9,032 bases of DNA from CAZTLI01 sp964614375 (GTDB taxonomy: Bacteria; Chloroflexota; Anaerolineae; Aggregatilineales; Phototrophicaceae), in NCBI GenBank assembly GCA_964614375.1, contig CAZTLI010000211.1, forward strand, positions 1 to 9,032, read 5' to 3'. Positions 1 through 6,961 of this stretch are shown here, piece after piece (position 1 is the stretch's first letter; each line of letters opens with the position of its first letter). A model generated the notes under the pieces. That model did not search any database, had not been told where the DNA came from, and saw nothing but the letters and a program-made list of their open reading frames with translations. Both the position numbers and the translations under genes were made by a program.

Positions 1-1539
1 GCTATTACCAGTCGAATTGCCACCGACACCGTTCTAAGTGAAATCGCTTCACAAGCCGCACAGTGGCTAAACACGGATGCCGCAGCAATTTTCCTTAAGA
101 CAGATGCAAAATTAAAACTCGCAACGGTTTATAACCTGCCAATTAGCTATATCAACCATGAAGTCGAATTGGGCACGGGAATTGTTGGTACAGCCGCGCT
201 CACACAAAAGACGATTTATCTTCAAAATTACCGGCGCGACTGGACTGGAAAGGACGATTTACCGCTCGCACGCGACACTTTTGGGTCTGTGATTTGTACA
301 CCTCTTATCTATGACAGAGAGGTTGTTGGCATTCTACTTGTGATTTCCGGGTTGCAAGGACGCATGTTTGATAAGAATGCAGTACATCTACTGGAATTAT
401 TGGGCGCACAGGCGGCAGTCGCTATTTCGCACGTCACACTTTTTAACGAGCAGCGCAAACTTACAGACGCCGTTGAGACTGCGCGCAGTCAACTGGAGAC
501 GGTACTTGTCAGTACAGAAAGTCCGGTCATTGCCATAGATCGTAACTTCCGCCTCATTTTTAGCAATCCAGCCGCGAGAAAATTGCTGCTTAAGTACGAT
601 AATGGATTGCCAGAACATCTCAATGTCGAATGGGTAAAATCATTATTGCCTGTTAGCTATCGAGAAGTTATAACTAATCTTAAACACAAGGGCAGCTATG
701 TATGCGAGGTCAACTTAGATGACAAAATATATCTTTGTCATCTTGCGTCGCTTGGGCAACCTAAACCAGCAGGGTGGGTTGCGGTACTCAACGATGTAAC
801 ACAACTTATTGAACTTAATCGGATTCGAAGTGAAATGGTAAGAATGACCAGTCATGACTTAAAGAATCCGTTGCAAGCGGCAATCGCAAATATTGACCTT
901 CTGCGTGATGATCTGAGTATGATTACAGATATAAACAACTCTGAAGTCTTTTTATCAATTGATACCATTGAGAAACAGCTTAACCGTATGAATCGAATCA
1001 TTCGCGGCATACTCGATCTTGAACGGGTAAAATTAAGCCCTGTCTCTGGCGAAGTTTGTAGACCTGACGAGATAGTACAGACGGCTGTTGATGAAATTGC
1101 ATATCTTGCTCAAGATCAAGGGATTCAGATTCATACCGAGATCAAGCCCGATATTGGACAATTTTCCGGCGACTTTGAACAATTTGTACGTGCGATGACT
1201 AATCTCATCGAAAATGCAATTAAATTTACGCCACAAGGGGGCGAGATTTGGATTTCAGCATCGGAAAAAGATGGGGAAATTTTGTTCAGAATTCGGGATA
1301 CAGGAATAGGCATTCCTACAGAACTCCATTCAAAGGTATTCGACCGTTTCTTTAGGGGGCGACAGGAAGGTGTTGAGCACGTCAGTGGTTCTGGTCTTGG
1401 TTTAAGTCTGGTTCGTACTGTTGCTGAAAATCATAAGGGACGAGTGTGGATTGAAAATGAAATAGTTGGGACATCATTTTATCTCACGGTACCCATTGAT
1501 TATCAAATTGCTGCAACAAGTAGTTCGCATAGTCAATAA
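1..1539 (+). CDS. Sensor histidine kinase (GAF-PAS-HisKA-HATPase_c), 5'-truncated by window edge
   Basis: The reading frame is open from base 1, so the N-terminus lies off the left edge; 512 residues are visible, ending at TAA 1537-1539. The TTG at 169 falls inside the GAF fold and is not the start. Domains in visible-residue numbering: GAF about 1-145; a short coiled linker; PAS about 165-265 (VIAIDRNFRLIFSNPAA); HisKA with H-box SHDLKNPL, phospho-acceptor His285 (codon 853-855); HATPase_c with N-box NLIENAIKF (Asn405 within it), G1 DTGIGIP from Asp433, F-box FDRFF and G2 GSGLGLS near 463-469. All kinase boxes are intact, so it should autophosphorylate and pass phosphate to a response regulator, none of which is visible. 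There is no membrane segment in the visible part, so it is probably a cytosolic sensor unless the missing part adds one. The GAF ligand cannot be read from the sequence. The secreted propeller gene follows 32 bases downstream with no terminator seen between them. Confidence 0.95.
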   Translation, partial: AITSRIATDTVLSEIASQAAQWLNTDAAAIFLKTDAKLKLATVYNLPISYINHEVELGTGIVGTAALTQKTIYLQNYRRDWTGKDDLPLARDTFGSVICTPLIYDREVVGILLVISGLQGRMFDKNAVHLLELLGAQAAVAISHVTLFNEQRKLTDAVETARSQLETVLVSTESPVIAIDRNFRLIFSNPAARKLLLKYDNGLPEHLNVEWVKSLLPVSYREVITNLKHKGSYVCEVNLDDKIYLCHLASLGQPKPAGWVAVLNDVTQLIELNRIRSEMVRMTSHDLKNPLQAAIANIDLLRDDLSMITDINNSEVFLSIDTIEKQLNRMNRIIRGILDLERVKLSPVSGEVCRPDEIVQTAVDEIAYLAQDQGIQIHTEIKPDIGQFSGDFEQFVRAMTNLIENAIKFTPQGGEIWISASEKDGEILFRIRDTGIGIPTELHSKVFDRFFRGRQEGVEHVSGSGLGLSLVRTVAENHKGRVWIENEIVGTSFYLTVPIDYQIAATSSSHSQ

Positions 1540-1571
1540 ACCCACACATACTCATAACAGAAAGACAATCC

Positions 1572-2612
1572 ATGAAAACCAAAATAAACGTCGTTCACCT
1601 CACATTCATAACCACAACAATTATCCTAATTACAACACTACTAACACAAACCATTGCACAAGAACCCACACCCACAGACGTACCATCAAAAACCCCAGGC
1701 GCACAGGTCACACAGACAACACCTGAACCCACACAAGAGCAACGGGAAACACAACCACCACAAATAAGCACACCTGACTTCATAGCATATACACAGGATG
1801 ATCTAACTGTCCTAACAGGAAACGTACAACGCCCAAATGGAATCACATGGCACGATGGCAACCTATATGCCATCTGTAATGGTGACTGGACAATTTACGA
1901 AATAAACGCCGAAAGTGGAAGCACAATTACCTACATCTTTGGCATCCGCAACGCACACACCAGTTACATCGAAAACATCAACAGCACAGAAATCGAGTTA
2001 TGGGTCCCCGATTTCGACACCAACACCTTGTTTAGAGTCAATAGAAATCGCGCACCTATACCCATCGCAACCAACCTGGACGGCCCATGGGGAATCGCCT
2101 ATTTCGATAGCGACCACTTCCTCGTCACGAATCTTCTAACAAACACTGTCTCCAGAGTGAACAGAAATGGTCAAAATACTACTGTCATCAGCGGCCTACG
2201 TGCCCCTACAGGCATAGTAGTTGATGATGAATACATCTACATTGCAAACAATGGCAGCGCCAGAAGAGCTATCGAGTGGATCGAACGCGATGCTGTTGAA
2301 ACAGGTGAGACAAACATCACACCACAGCCCCTTGTAAGTGGCTTGCAAAACACTTCAAACCTGGTAATGGCTGCGGATAATTACCTATACTTCACCTATT
2401 CGTTGGGGACACGAGGCGTCGTTGGACGGATTAATCCTGAGGAATGTCGCGATACCGGTTGTACACATGACCAGATAGAAATTGTCGTCTATACAGAGTT
2501 AGCCGCCCCCTTAGCCGGGTTAACGATTTCCCCGGATATGCGGCTATTTGTCCATTCCATTTTCCGACCAGAAATCTACTGGGTAGACCTCGTGAGTAAT
2601 ACTCAAAATTAA
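1572..2612 (+). CDS. Secreted six-bladed beta-propeller protein (NHL/SMP-30/Vgb-like fold)
   Basis: This 346-residue protein has an export signal: Lys2 and Lys4, then a hydrophobic stretch about 7-28, with likely cleavage after TQTIA (residue 29). There is no lipobox Cys. A Thr/Pro/Gln-rich linker follows at about 30-68, as in extracellular proteins. From about 75 to the end there are repeating propeller blades, with strands beginning near RPNGITW (87), TEIELWV (139), GPWGIAY (171), APTGIVV (211), TSNLVMA (261) and APLAGLT (312). Two adjacent blades share the phrase RVNRN (155-159 and 195-199). This suggests a six-bladed fold of the TolB/SMP-30/virginiamycin-lyase class, but no catalytic residues are recognisable, so no enzyme function is claimed. 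Cys292 and Cys297 could form a small disulfide loop. The ATG at 1572 has only a weak purine run (GAAAG, 1560-1564) as ribosome site. The first half is unusually A+C-rich with CTA, ACA and AAC codons, unlike the last third. It may be co-transcribed with the kinase. Confidence 0.85.
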   Translation: MKTKINVVHLTFITTTIILITTLLTQTIAQEPTPTDVPSKTPGAQVTQTTPEPTQEQRETQPPQISTPDFIAYTQDDLTVLTGNVQRPNGITWHDGNLYAICNGDWTIYEINAESGSTITYIFGIRNAHTSYIENINSTEIELWVPDFDTNTLFRVNRNRAPIPIATNLDGPWGIAYFDSDHFLVTNLLTNTVSRVNRNGQNTTVISGLRAPTGIVVDDEYIYIANNGSARRAIEWIERDAVETGETNITPQPLVSGLQNTSNLVMAADNYLYFTYSLGTRGVVGRINPEECRDTGCTHDQIEIVVYTELAAPLAGLTISPDMRLFVHSIFRPEIYWVDLVSNTQN

Positions 2613-2622
2613 ACAGCACAAT

Positions 2623-2735
2623 GTGTTTTGGTTGCTCTAACTGTCTATAATCTGGTTAAACATACCCGGTAGCAGAACACCATTATCGACCTAGCGGTTC
2701 TGCCAACAAAATACCAATCAGAGCAACCAAAACAC
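2623..2735. repeat. Exact 16-bp inverted repeat spanning the convergent junction
   Basis: GTGTTTTGGTTGCTCT at 2623-2638 is matched exactly by its reverse complement at 2720-2735, with 81 bases between. The left arm starts 11 bases after the propeller stop codon. The right arm lies inside the 3' end of the small membrane-protein gene, where it encodes part of its second helix (Val-Leu-Val-Ala-Leu). A second, nested pair, GCAGAAC 2672-2678 and GTTCTGC 2697-2703, could fold inside the loop. No T-run follows either outer arm, so it is not a standard intrinsic terminator. A role in ending or stabilising convergent transcripts is inference; a local inverted duplication is the alternative. Confidence 0.75.
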
Positions 2736-2931
2736 CCCCGCTATGCAGCACAGTAGCAACTATTTCGATTAAACGTGAACCCACAGCAAAATTTATTAGT
2801 TGCAAAACAAACGCAATTACCACACACACAATACCAATCAGAATCGGTAACCCACGCTGACGTGCCAATAAACCCGATAGCCGCTCTAACAGTTTTGACA
2901 AGAATTGAGAACGATCAATGCGCTTAAACAT
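2683..2931 (-). CDS. Small two-helix membrane protein of unknown function, last gene of the hflX unit
   Basis: This 82-residue protein is not recognised. The N-terminal 27 residues are basic and amphipathic (many Arg, Lys and Leu). Two hydrophobic segments follow, about 28-50 (LPILIGIVCVVIAFVLQLI) and about 54-77 (with VLVALIGILLAEPLG), joined by a short loop with Arg53 and Glu56. It looks like a helical hairpin in the inner membrane with a cytosolic, positively charged N-terminus. The ATG at 2929-2931 lies 5 bases after the hflX stop. A GAAGG motif sits 9 bases upstream, inside the last hflX codons, suggesting translational coupling. A 13-base direct repeat (2710-2722 and 2830-2842) encodes Leu-Ile-Gly-Ile in both helices. 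Its 3' end carries the right arm of the inverted repeat. The coding call rests on the hydrophobic pattern, the ribosome site and tight packing behind hflX; no homologue could be checked. Confidence 0.7.
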   Translation of the reverse strand: MFKRIDRSQFLSKLLERLSGLLARQRGLPILIGIVCVVIAFVLQLINFAVGSRLIEIVATVLHSGGVLVALIGILLAEPLGR

Positions 2932-2936
2932 ATGAG

Positions 2937-4241
2937 TCAGCCTTCAATAAGGTATTGTTGAAATTGTTTGAACATCGTCGGAGGTAGATTCACGCGAATT
3001 TCGACACCATTAGATAGATAGTTAACTTCAATAACGGTTGAATTTCGATGCAACATAGATACTAAATCACCCCTATCATATGGCAACAGCAGTGTAACGG
3101 ATTTGGAGAGTTTCGCCAACTCAGTATCTATCATAATTAACAGAGTTTCGAGGCCTTCGCCTGTACGTGCCGACACATTCAGATGTCCCACATACGAATC
3201 ATATGATTCAAGATCACGAATTTCCGTATCATTTGCACCCAGATCACACTTATTCCAGACCAACAAACGTGACATTGAAGCGGCATCAATTTCTGCCAGC
3301 GTATCCTCAACGGCTTCTATATGTTGCAAGACATTTGGATGGCTTGCATCTACTACGTGTAGCAACAAGTCCGCCTCTAAAATTTCCTCCAATGTGGCAC
3401 GGAAAGCTGCAATCAAGGTTGTTGGTAATTTTTGAATAAATCCCACAGTGTCCGTAAATAGAATTACCCGACCTGTGGGCAGCTCCACACGCCGAGTAGT
3501 GGGGTCAAGAGTAGCAAACAATTGATCAGCAACATACACATCTGCATCTGCCAGCGCGTTCAATAACGTTGATTTTCCTGCATTGGTATATCCCACGAGT
3601 GCAACAACGGGAATCTGGGCGAGTGTGCGCTGTTGCCGATGACGCTGGCGATGCTGGCGCACAAGCTCCAATTCCTCATACAATTTGCGGATACGTCGAC
3701 GAATTTCGCGGCGATCTACTTCTAATTGGGTCTCACCCGGTCCACGTACACCCACACCTCGTGAACTTCCGCCGCCTGCTTGTCGCGCTAAATGTGTCCA
3801 CTGACGGGTTAGTCTCGGCAGACGATACTCATATTGCGCTAATTCAACCTGAAGGGCGCCCTCGCGCGTCCGAGCATGTTGGGCAAAAATATCCAAAATA
3901 AGCGCGGAACGATCCAGAAGTTTAATCTCACTCCCGAAAATTTTCTCTAATTCTCTCTGGTGGCGGGGCGATAATTCGTCGTCAAAAACGACGACAGTTG
4001 CTTCATGGTCTGATATGGCTTGTCTTACTTCATCAACTTTACCTGTACCAATATAGGTTGCGGGTTCAATCTGGTTGAGCATTTGCGACGCTTGCCCCAC
4101 AACCTCTAATCCGGCTGTTTTGCATAATAACGCAAGTTCCCTTAACGAATCATCAATACTAAACAGTGGGTGACTTTGTTTAACAGCAGCACCTACAAGG
4201 AATGTTCTCTCAAGTTTATTATCTGATAGAGATATAGCCAT
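2937..4241 (-). CDS. hflX: GTPase HflX
   Basis: HflX is a ribosome-binding GTPase that splits stalled or stress-inactivated 70S ribosomes at the 50S subunit in characterised bacteria. The protein is 434 residues, normal for the family. In order (this numbering): an N-terminal HflX domain with YIGTGKVDE near 63-71; the family signature RGPGETQLEVDRR at 166-178 before an arginine-rich helical linker; then the GTPase domain with G1 GYTNAGKST 217-225, G2 Thr in ATLDPTTRR, G3 DTVGF 264-268, G4 NKCD 330-333 and G5 Ser-Ala 357-358. A C-terminal domain follows to the TGA at 2937-2939. I chose the ATG at 4241 because the conserved domain (LERTFLVG) begins 10 residues later. An in-frame ATG at 4277 would add 12 residues and overlap trmFO by 26 bases. 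Neither start has a clear Shine-Dalgarno sequence. With the chosen start, the gap to the trmFO stop is 10 bases, consistent with translation by re-initiating ribosomes. Confidence 0.95.
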   Translation of the reverse strand: MAISLSDNKLERTFLVGAAVKQSHPLFSIDDSLRELALLCKTAGLEVVGQASQMLNQIEPATYIGTGKVDEVRQAISDHEATVVVFDDELSPRHQRELEKIFGSEIKLLDRSALILDIFAQHARTREGALQVELAQYEYRLPRLTRQWTHLARQAGGGSSRGVGVRGPGETQLEVDRREIRRRIRKLYEELELVRQHRQRHRQQRTLAQIPVVALVGYTNAGKSTLLNALADADVYVADQLFATLDPTTRRVELPTGRVILFTDTVGFIQKLPTTLIAAFRATLEEILEADLLLHVVDASHPNVLQHIEAVEDTLAEIDAASMSRLLVWNKCDLGANDTEIRDLESYDSYVGHLNVSARTGEGLETLLIMIDTELAKLSKSVTLLLPYDRGDLVSMLHRNSTVIEVNYLSNGVEIRVNLPPTMFKQFQQYLIEG

Positions 4242-4251
4242 ATAATTCGTG

Positions 4252-5592
4252 CTATTCGCTGATTGCGAGCATGTCATTAAGGGAGCAATAGGATGATTTC
4301 AGATCGGTCAATGCGCGTTTGGCATAGGCTGCATATCGTTCACGCTTATTCCTCACCGGACTCTCCAGGGGTGGGATTATGCCGAAGTTCGCTTTCATTG
4401 GCTGAAAATCTGAAGGACTCGCGTTTGTGACATAGTGTGATAGGGCACCGAGCATCGTTGTTGGCGGCGGTGTCCATTGCGACTGCTGGTGTAATAAACG
4501 CGCCAAGTTAATGCCTGCGAGCAATCCGGTTGCAATATTACCCATATAGCCTTCCACACCTGTTATCTGACCTGCGAAAAACAAGTTTTCACGCTCTCGA
4601 AATTGCATTGTAGGGTGGAGCAGTGTCGGCGCATTGATAAAGGTATTTCGGTGCATTTGTCCCATACGCATGAATTCAGCGTTTTCCAAACCAGGTATCA
4701 TTCGCAATATTTCGCGTTGAGCAGGCCATCGTATATTGGTTTGAAAGCCGACAATATTATATAAGCTCCCGACGAGATTATCCTGCCGCAGCTGCACCAC
4801 CGCATGAGGGCGTTTACCCGTGCGAGGATCACGCAGTCCAACAGGACGCATTGGCCCATAGGCAAGCGCATCGTCCCCACGGTGAGCTAATTGTTCAATT
4901 GGCACACATCCTTCAAAAAAATGTGGGTCTTCTTTCTCGAAATCTCGCAGTTCGATGAGCGGCGCTTCCTGTAAAGCGCCAACAAAGCGGACATATTCCG
5001 CTTTTGTCAGGGGACAGTTGATATAATCATCATCACCACGATCATAACGACTTGCACGGAACGCAATTGACATATCAATGCTGTCATACGCAACAATCGG
5101 CGAAATCGCATCGTAGAAGTAAAGATGATTTTGTCCCGTCAATGCGATAATATCTCGTGTTAACGAAGGCGAGGTTAAAGGCCCACTCGCGACTATTGTT
5201 GGCGCAGTTGTTGGGATAAATTCCACCTCTTCACGAATGACATCAATCAGCGGATTTCCGGCAATCTTTTCTGTGACATTCTGGGCAAACAATTCGCGAT
5301 CAACAGCGAGTGCCGCACCTGCCGGAACTGCGGCATGTTCGGCGACCTCCAGCAGCATCGAATTGAGCAGGCGCAATTCTGCTTGCAGAAGGCCACTGGC
5401 CCGGTCTTCCAATTTTGATCCCAGAGAATTGCTACACACCAATTCTGCAAGTCGATCTGAGACATGCGCGCCCGTAGGTCGCTTTGGGCGCATTTCATAG
5501 AGACTCACATGGATTCCGCGTTTAGCGAGCTGCCATGCCGCTTCTGATCCGGCTAGTCCGCCACCAATTACCGTAACTGTTTCATCTGACAT
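4252..5592 (-). CDS. trmFO: Methylenetetrahydrofolate-tRNA-(uracil-54-C5)-methyltransferase TrmFO
   Basis: TrmFO makes 5-methyluridine at position 54 of the tRNA T-loop, using 5,10-methylenetetrahydrofolate as carbon donor and FADH2/NAD(P)H as reductant, unlike the SAM-dependent TrmA. The protein is 446 residues, typical for the family. It opens with an FAD dinucleotide-binding motif, VIGGGLAGSEAAWQLA (8-23), followed by YEMRP (32-36), both characteristic of TrmFO and its relative GidA/MnmG. Cys53 in ELVCSNSLGS and Cys229 in FFEGCVPIEQLA match the two active-site cysteines described for this family. The C-terminal FAD-contact region FFAGQITGVEGYMGNIATG (338-356) is also present. Length and the FEGC motif separate it from the longer MnmG (about 620 residues). 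The ATG at 5590-5592 is preceded by AGGA overlapping the stop of the TPR gene. It is the second gene of a four-gene unit, with hflX following. Confidence 0.97.
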   Translation of the reverse strand: MSDETVTVIGGGLAGSEAAWQLAKRGIHVSLYEMRPKRPTGAHVSDRLAELVCSNSLGSKLEDRASGLLQAELRLLNSMLLEVAEHAAVPAGAALAVDRELFAQNVTEKIAGNPLIDVIREEVEFIPTTAPTIVASGPLTSPSLTRDIIALTGQNHLYFYDAISPIVAYDSIDMSIAFRASRYDRGDDDYINCPLTKAEYVRFVGALQEAPLIELRDFEKEDPHFFEGCVPIEQLAHRGDDALAYGPMRPVGLRDPRTGKRPHAVVQLRQDNLVGSLYNIVGFQTNIRWPAQREILRMIPGLENAEFMRMGQMHRNTFINAPTLLHPTMQFRERENLFFAGQITGVEGYMGNIATGLLAGINLARLLHQQSQWTPPPTTMLGALSHYVTNASPSDFQPMKANFGIIPPLESPVRNKRERYAAYAKRALTDLKSSYCSLNDMLAISE

Positions 5593-5599
5593 TAGAAAT

Positions 5600-5603
5600 T
5601 CCT
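5600..5603 (-). promoter_or_regulatory. Ribosome binding site of trmFO, overlapping the upstream stop
   Basis: AGGA read on the minus strand lies 7 bases before the trmFO ATG and shares bases with the TAG stop of the TPR gene (5602-5604). This supports the chosen trmFO start and suggests that translation of the two genes is coupled. Confidence 0.55.
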
Positions 5604-6849
5604 ATAACGGTTCGCGTAATTTCATGGCAAATTGAAGATAACGGCGTGTTTTGTCTATGTTTTCGTGGGGTGGGGCAAGTTGCACCGCTTTTGTATAAGC
5701 ATCGGTCGCCCTATCATATTGCTCCAGAGCAAAGTAGGCATTCCCCAAAACATCATAGACTCGATAATCGGTGATTTCTTGTCCATCTGTTTGGGATAAT
5801 TCAAATACTTGCTCAATCGCCTGTATCGCTTTGTGATAATTGCTCTGCTGATAGTAGCTACAAGCAATCCGATAATAAACCGAGACTTCCCACGGATGGT
5901 ATGGGTTAAATTGAAGCGCAGAAAAATAGGAATTGATCGCTTCTTCATGCTGTCCTAATGCAAAATAAGCATCACCAAGCATTTCATAAGCGCGCGACCA
6001 GGTTACATCGACTCCGAGTGGTCGCTTACTCATCTGCAAGAACTGTTGGATATGATTAATTTGCTCTTTTTCACGGTTGCTCTGTTCAGATAGAACCTCA
6101 GCGACAGCGAATAATGATTCGGCTAAAGCATGACGATTATCCCGGCGACCACTACTGGCTATATTCAATGCTTTTTCTGCCGACTCAAGTGCCAGAACAT
6201 AATTTGAAGAGCGAAGAATGCGGCTTCGGAGGATGTATACTTGAACAAGCCAAAGTGTATCTTCTGTTGCTGGATACGTATATATCGCTTTGTTGAGGAA
6301 ATTCAGCGCAATCGAGGAGTCGCGCCGTTCATAGTAAGCGGTAAAACCCAACCGCTCGAAGCAATAAGCTGTTAACGCAGTTACATCACTGGGTTGGAAT
6401 AAAGCTTGCCGAAAACACTGTTCAGCATCTTCACTTCGATTATTGACTAAGTGAATGCGCCCTAGCTGATAGGAAATCCATCCGGCATTCTCAAAGGAAG
6501 GGAAATCGCTCAGAATTTGCGTGTAGATTTGTTCAGCATGGGTAATATCATTACGATCTGAAAATCCGACTGTAGCCTGCTCAAAGCGGGAGAAATAACT
6601 ATCCGCCAGCACCTGCAATAACCTGACATCATTCGCCAATTTGCTGCAATGTTCTTGCACCCACTGTAAATCACTCAGCGCATCATCGGGGCGAGCGCCT
6701 AACAACCGGACCCGTGCCCGATATAACATCAGCTTACACTGATCGCTGGATGAAAGATCCGCGCGAAGGTATTTAGCAATCGTAACCTCTGCTTTTTTGA
6801 CATCGCGCTTATCCAGCAGTTTATCCAAAACCGCTAGATCAATGTGCAT
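5602..6849 (-). CDS. Tetratricopeptide repeat (TPR) protein, cytosolic
   Basis: This 415-residue protein is built mainly of helical TPR repeats, which act as protein-binding scaffolds. The clearest repeats are about 121-154 (WISYQLGRIHL...AEQCFRQAL), 283-316 (AYEMLGDAYFALGQHEEAI), 320-353 (YYRIACSYYQQSNYHKAI) and 361-394 (VYDVLGNAYFALEQYDRAT). Weaker helical pairs fill about 35-115 and 160-250. There is no signal peptide or membrane segment, and no enzyme domain is visible. The second and fourth repeats are close paralogues (AYFALGQ and AYFALEQ), suggesting recent internal duplication. The ATG at 6847-6849 is preceded by AAGGGAG three bases upstream, a convincing ribosome site. It is the first gene behind the promoter at 6882-6887 and sits 9 bases before trmFO. 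Its partner is unknown; a link to tRNA modification or ribosome rescue is suggested only by neighbourhood. Confidence 0.88.
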   Translation of the reverse strand: MHIDLAVLDKLLDKRDVKKAEVTIAKYLRADLSSSDQCKLMLYRARVRLLGARPDDALSDLQWVQEHCSKLANDVRLLQVLADSYFSRFEQATVGFSDRNDITHAEQIYTQILSDFPSFENAGWISYQLGRIHLVNNRSEDAEQCFRQALFQPSDVTALTAYCFERLGFTAYYERRDSSIALNFLNKAIYTYPATEDTLWLVQVYILRSRILRSSNYVLALESAEKALNIASSGRRDNRHALAESLFAVAEVLSEQSNREKEQINHIQQFLQMSKRPLGVDVTWSRAYEMLGDAYFALGQHEEAINSYFSALQFNPYHPWEVSVYYRIACSYYQQSNYHKAIQAIEQVFELSQTDGQEITDYRVYDVLGNAYFALEQYDRATDAYTKAVQLAPPHENIDKTRRYLQFAMKLREPL

Positions 6850-6852
6850 AGA

Positions 6853-6859
6853 CTCCCTT
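6853..6859 (-). promoter_or_regulatory. Ribosome binding site of the TPR gene
   Basis: AAGGGAG read on the minus strand lies 3 bases before the ATG at 6849. It is the strongest Shine-Dalgarno-like match in the second transcription unit and fixes the TPR gene start. The spacing is a little short. Confidence 0.6.
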
Positions 6860-6881
6860 TTTAGATACCCGCTTACTCTCT

Positions 6882-6887
6882 ATTATA
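6882..6887 (-). promoter_or_regulatory. Promoter -10 element for the TPR-trmFO-hflX unit
   Basis: The minus strand reads a perfect TATAAT here, about 33 bases before the TPR start codon, which would give a leader of roughly 25 bases. A consensus -35 is not seen: the bases 17 upstream are a T-rich stretch that belongs to the fabF terminator. This is the only non-coding gap upstream of the four-gene unit, which supports a promoter here. Promoter strength and sigma factor are unknown. Confidence 0.5.
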
Positions 6888-6900
6888 CTGATTGATGGCA

Positions 6901-6937
6901 AAAGAAAAACGCACAACCTGTTGTTATGCGTTTTTTT
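6901..6937. terminator. Intrinsic terminator after fabF, possibly bidirectional
   Basis: AAAAACGCA (6905-6913) pairs with TGCGTTTTT (6927-6935). An inner CAA/TTG pairing (6914-6916 with 6921-6923) closes a CCTG loop, and three bases TTA are bulged. On the minus strand the stem is followed by TTTTTCTTT, the expected U-tract, and it starts 26 bases after the fabF stop. On the plus strand it also ends in seven T residues, so it could act on antisense transcripts as well. Confidence 0.75.
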
Positions 6938-6961
6938 ATCTGGAAGCGGGCATTAATGGAC

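Noticed and set aside
169..171. TTG as the start codon of the kinase
   Set aside because: The frame is open to base 1 and the upstream residues (for example SEIASQAAQWLNTDAAAIFL) are plainly the first half of a GAF domain.
1595..1873. Open minus-strand frame of 92 codons rich in Val, Cys, Ser and Gly
   Set aside because: It is the complement of the A+C-rich start of the propeller gene, which leaves few stop codons on the other strand. The protein composition is implausible and the plus-strand gene has a clear signal peptide and blades.
2646..2651. Plus-strand TATAAT in the convergent gap, a possible antisense promoter into the small gene and hflX
   Set aside because: There is no -35-like hexamer at suitable spacing and the region is AT-rich, so a chance match is likely.
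3976..3994. Stem-loop TCGTCGT/ACGACGA inside hflX
   Set aside because: It is fully explained by codons for Val-Val followed by Asp-Asp in a conserved part of the protein, and no T-run or regulatory context follows.
4242..4277. Longer hflX start at 4277, overlapping trmFO by 26 bases
   Set aside because: The 12 extra residues are polar and unlike the family, there is no Shine-Dalgarno before that ATG, and the conserved domain begins close after the ATG at 4241. It cannot be fully excluded.
5655..5948. Open minus-strand frame of 97 codons inside the TPR gene
   Set aside because: It is a second frame of a well-supported TPR coding region, with no ribosome site and no recognisable protein features.
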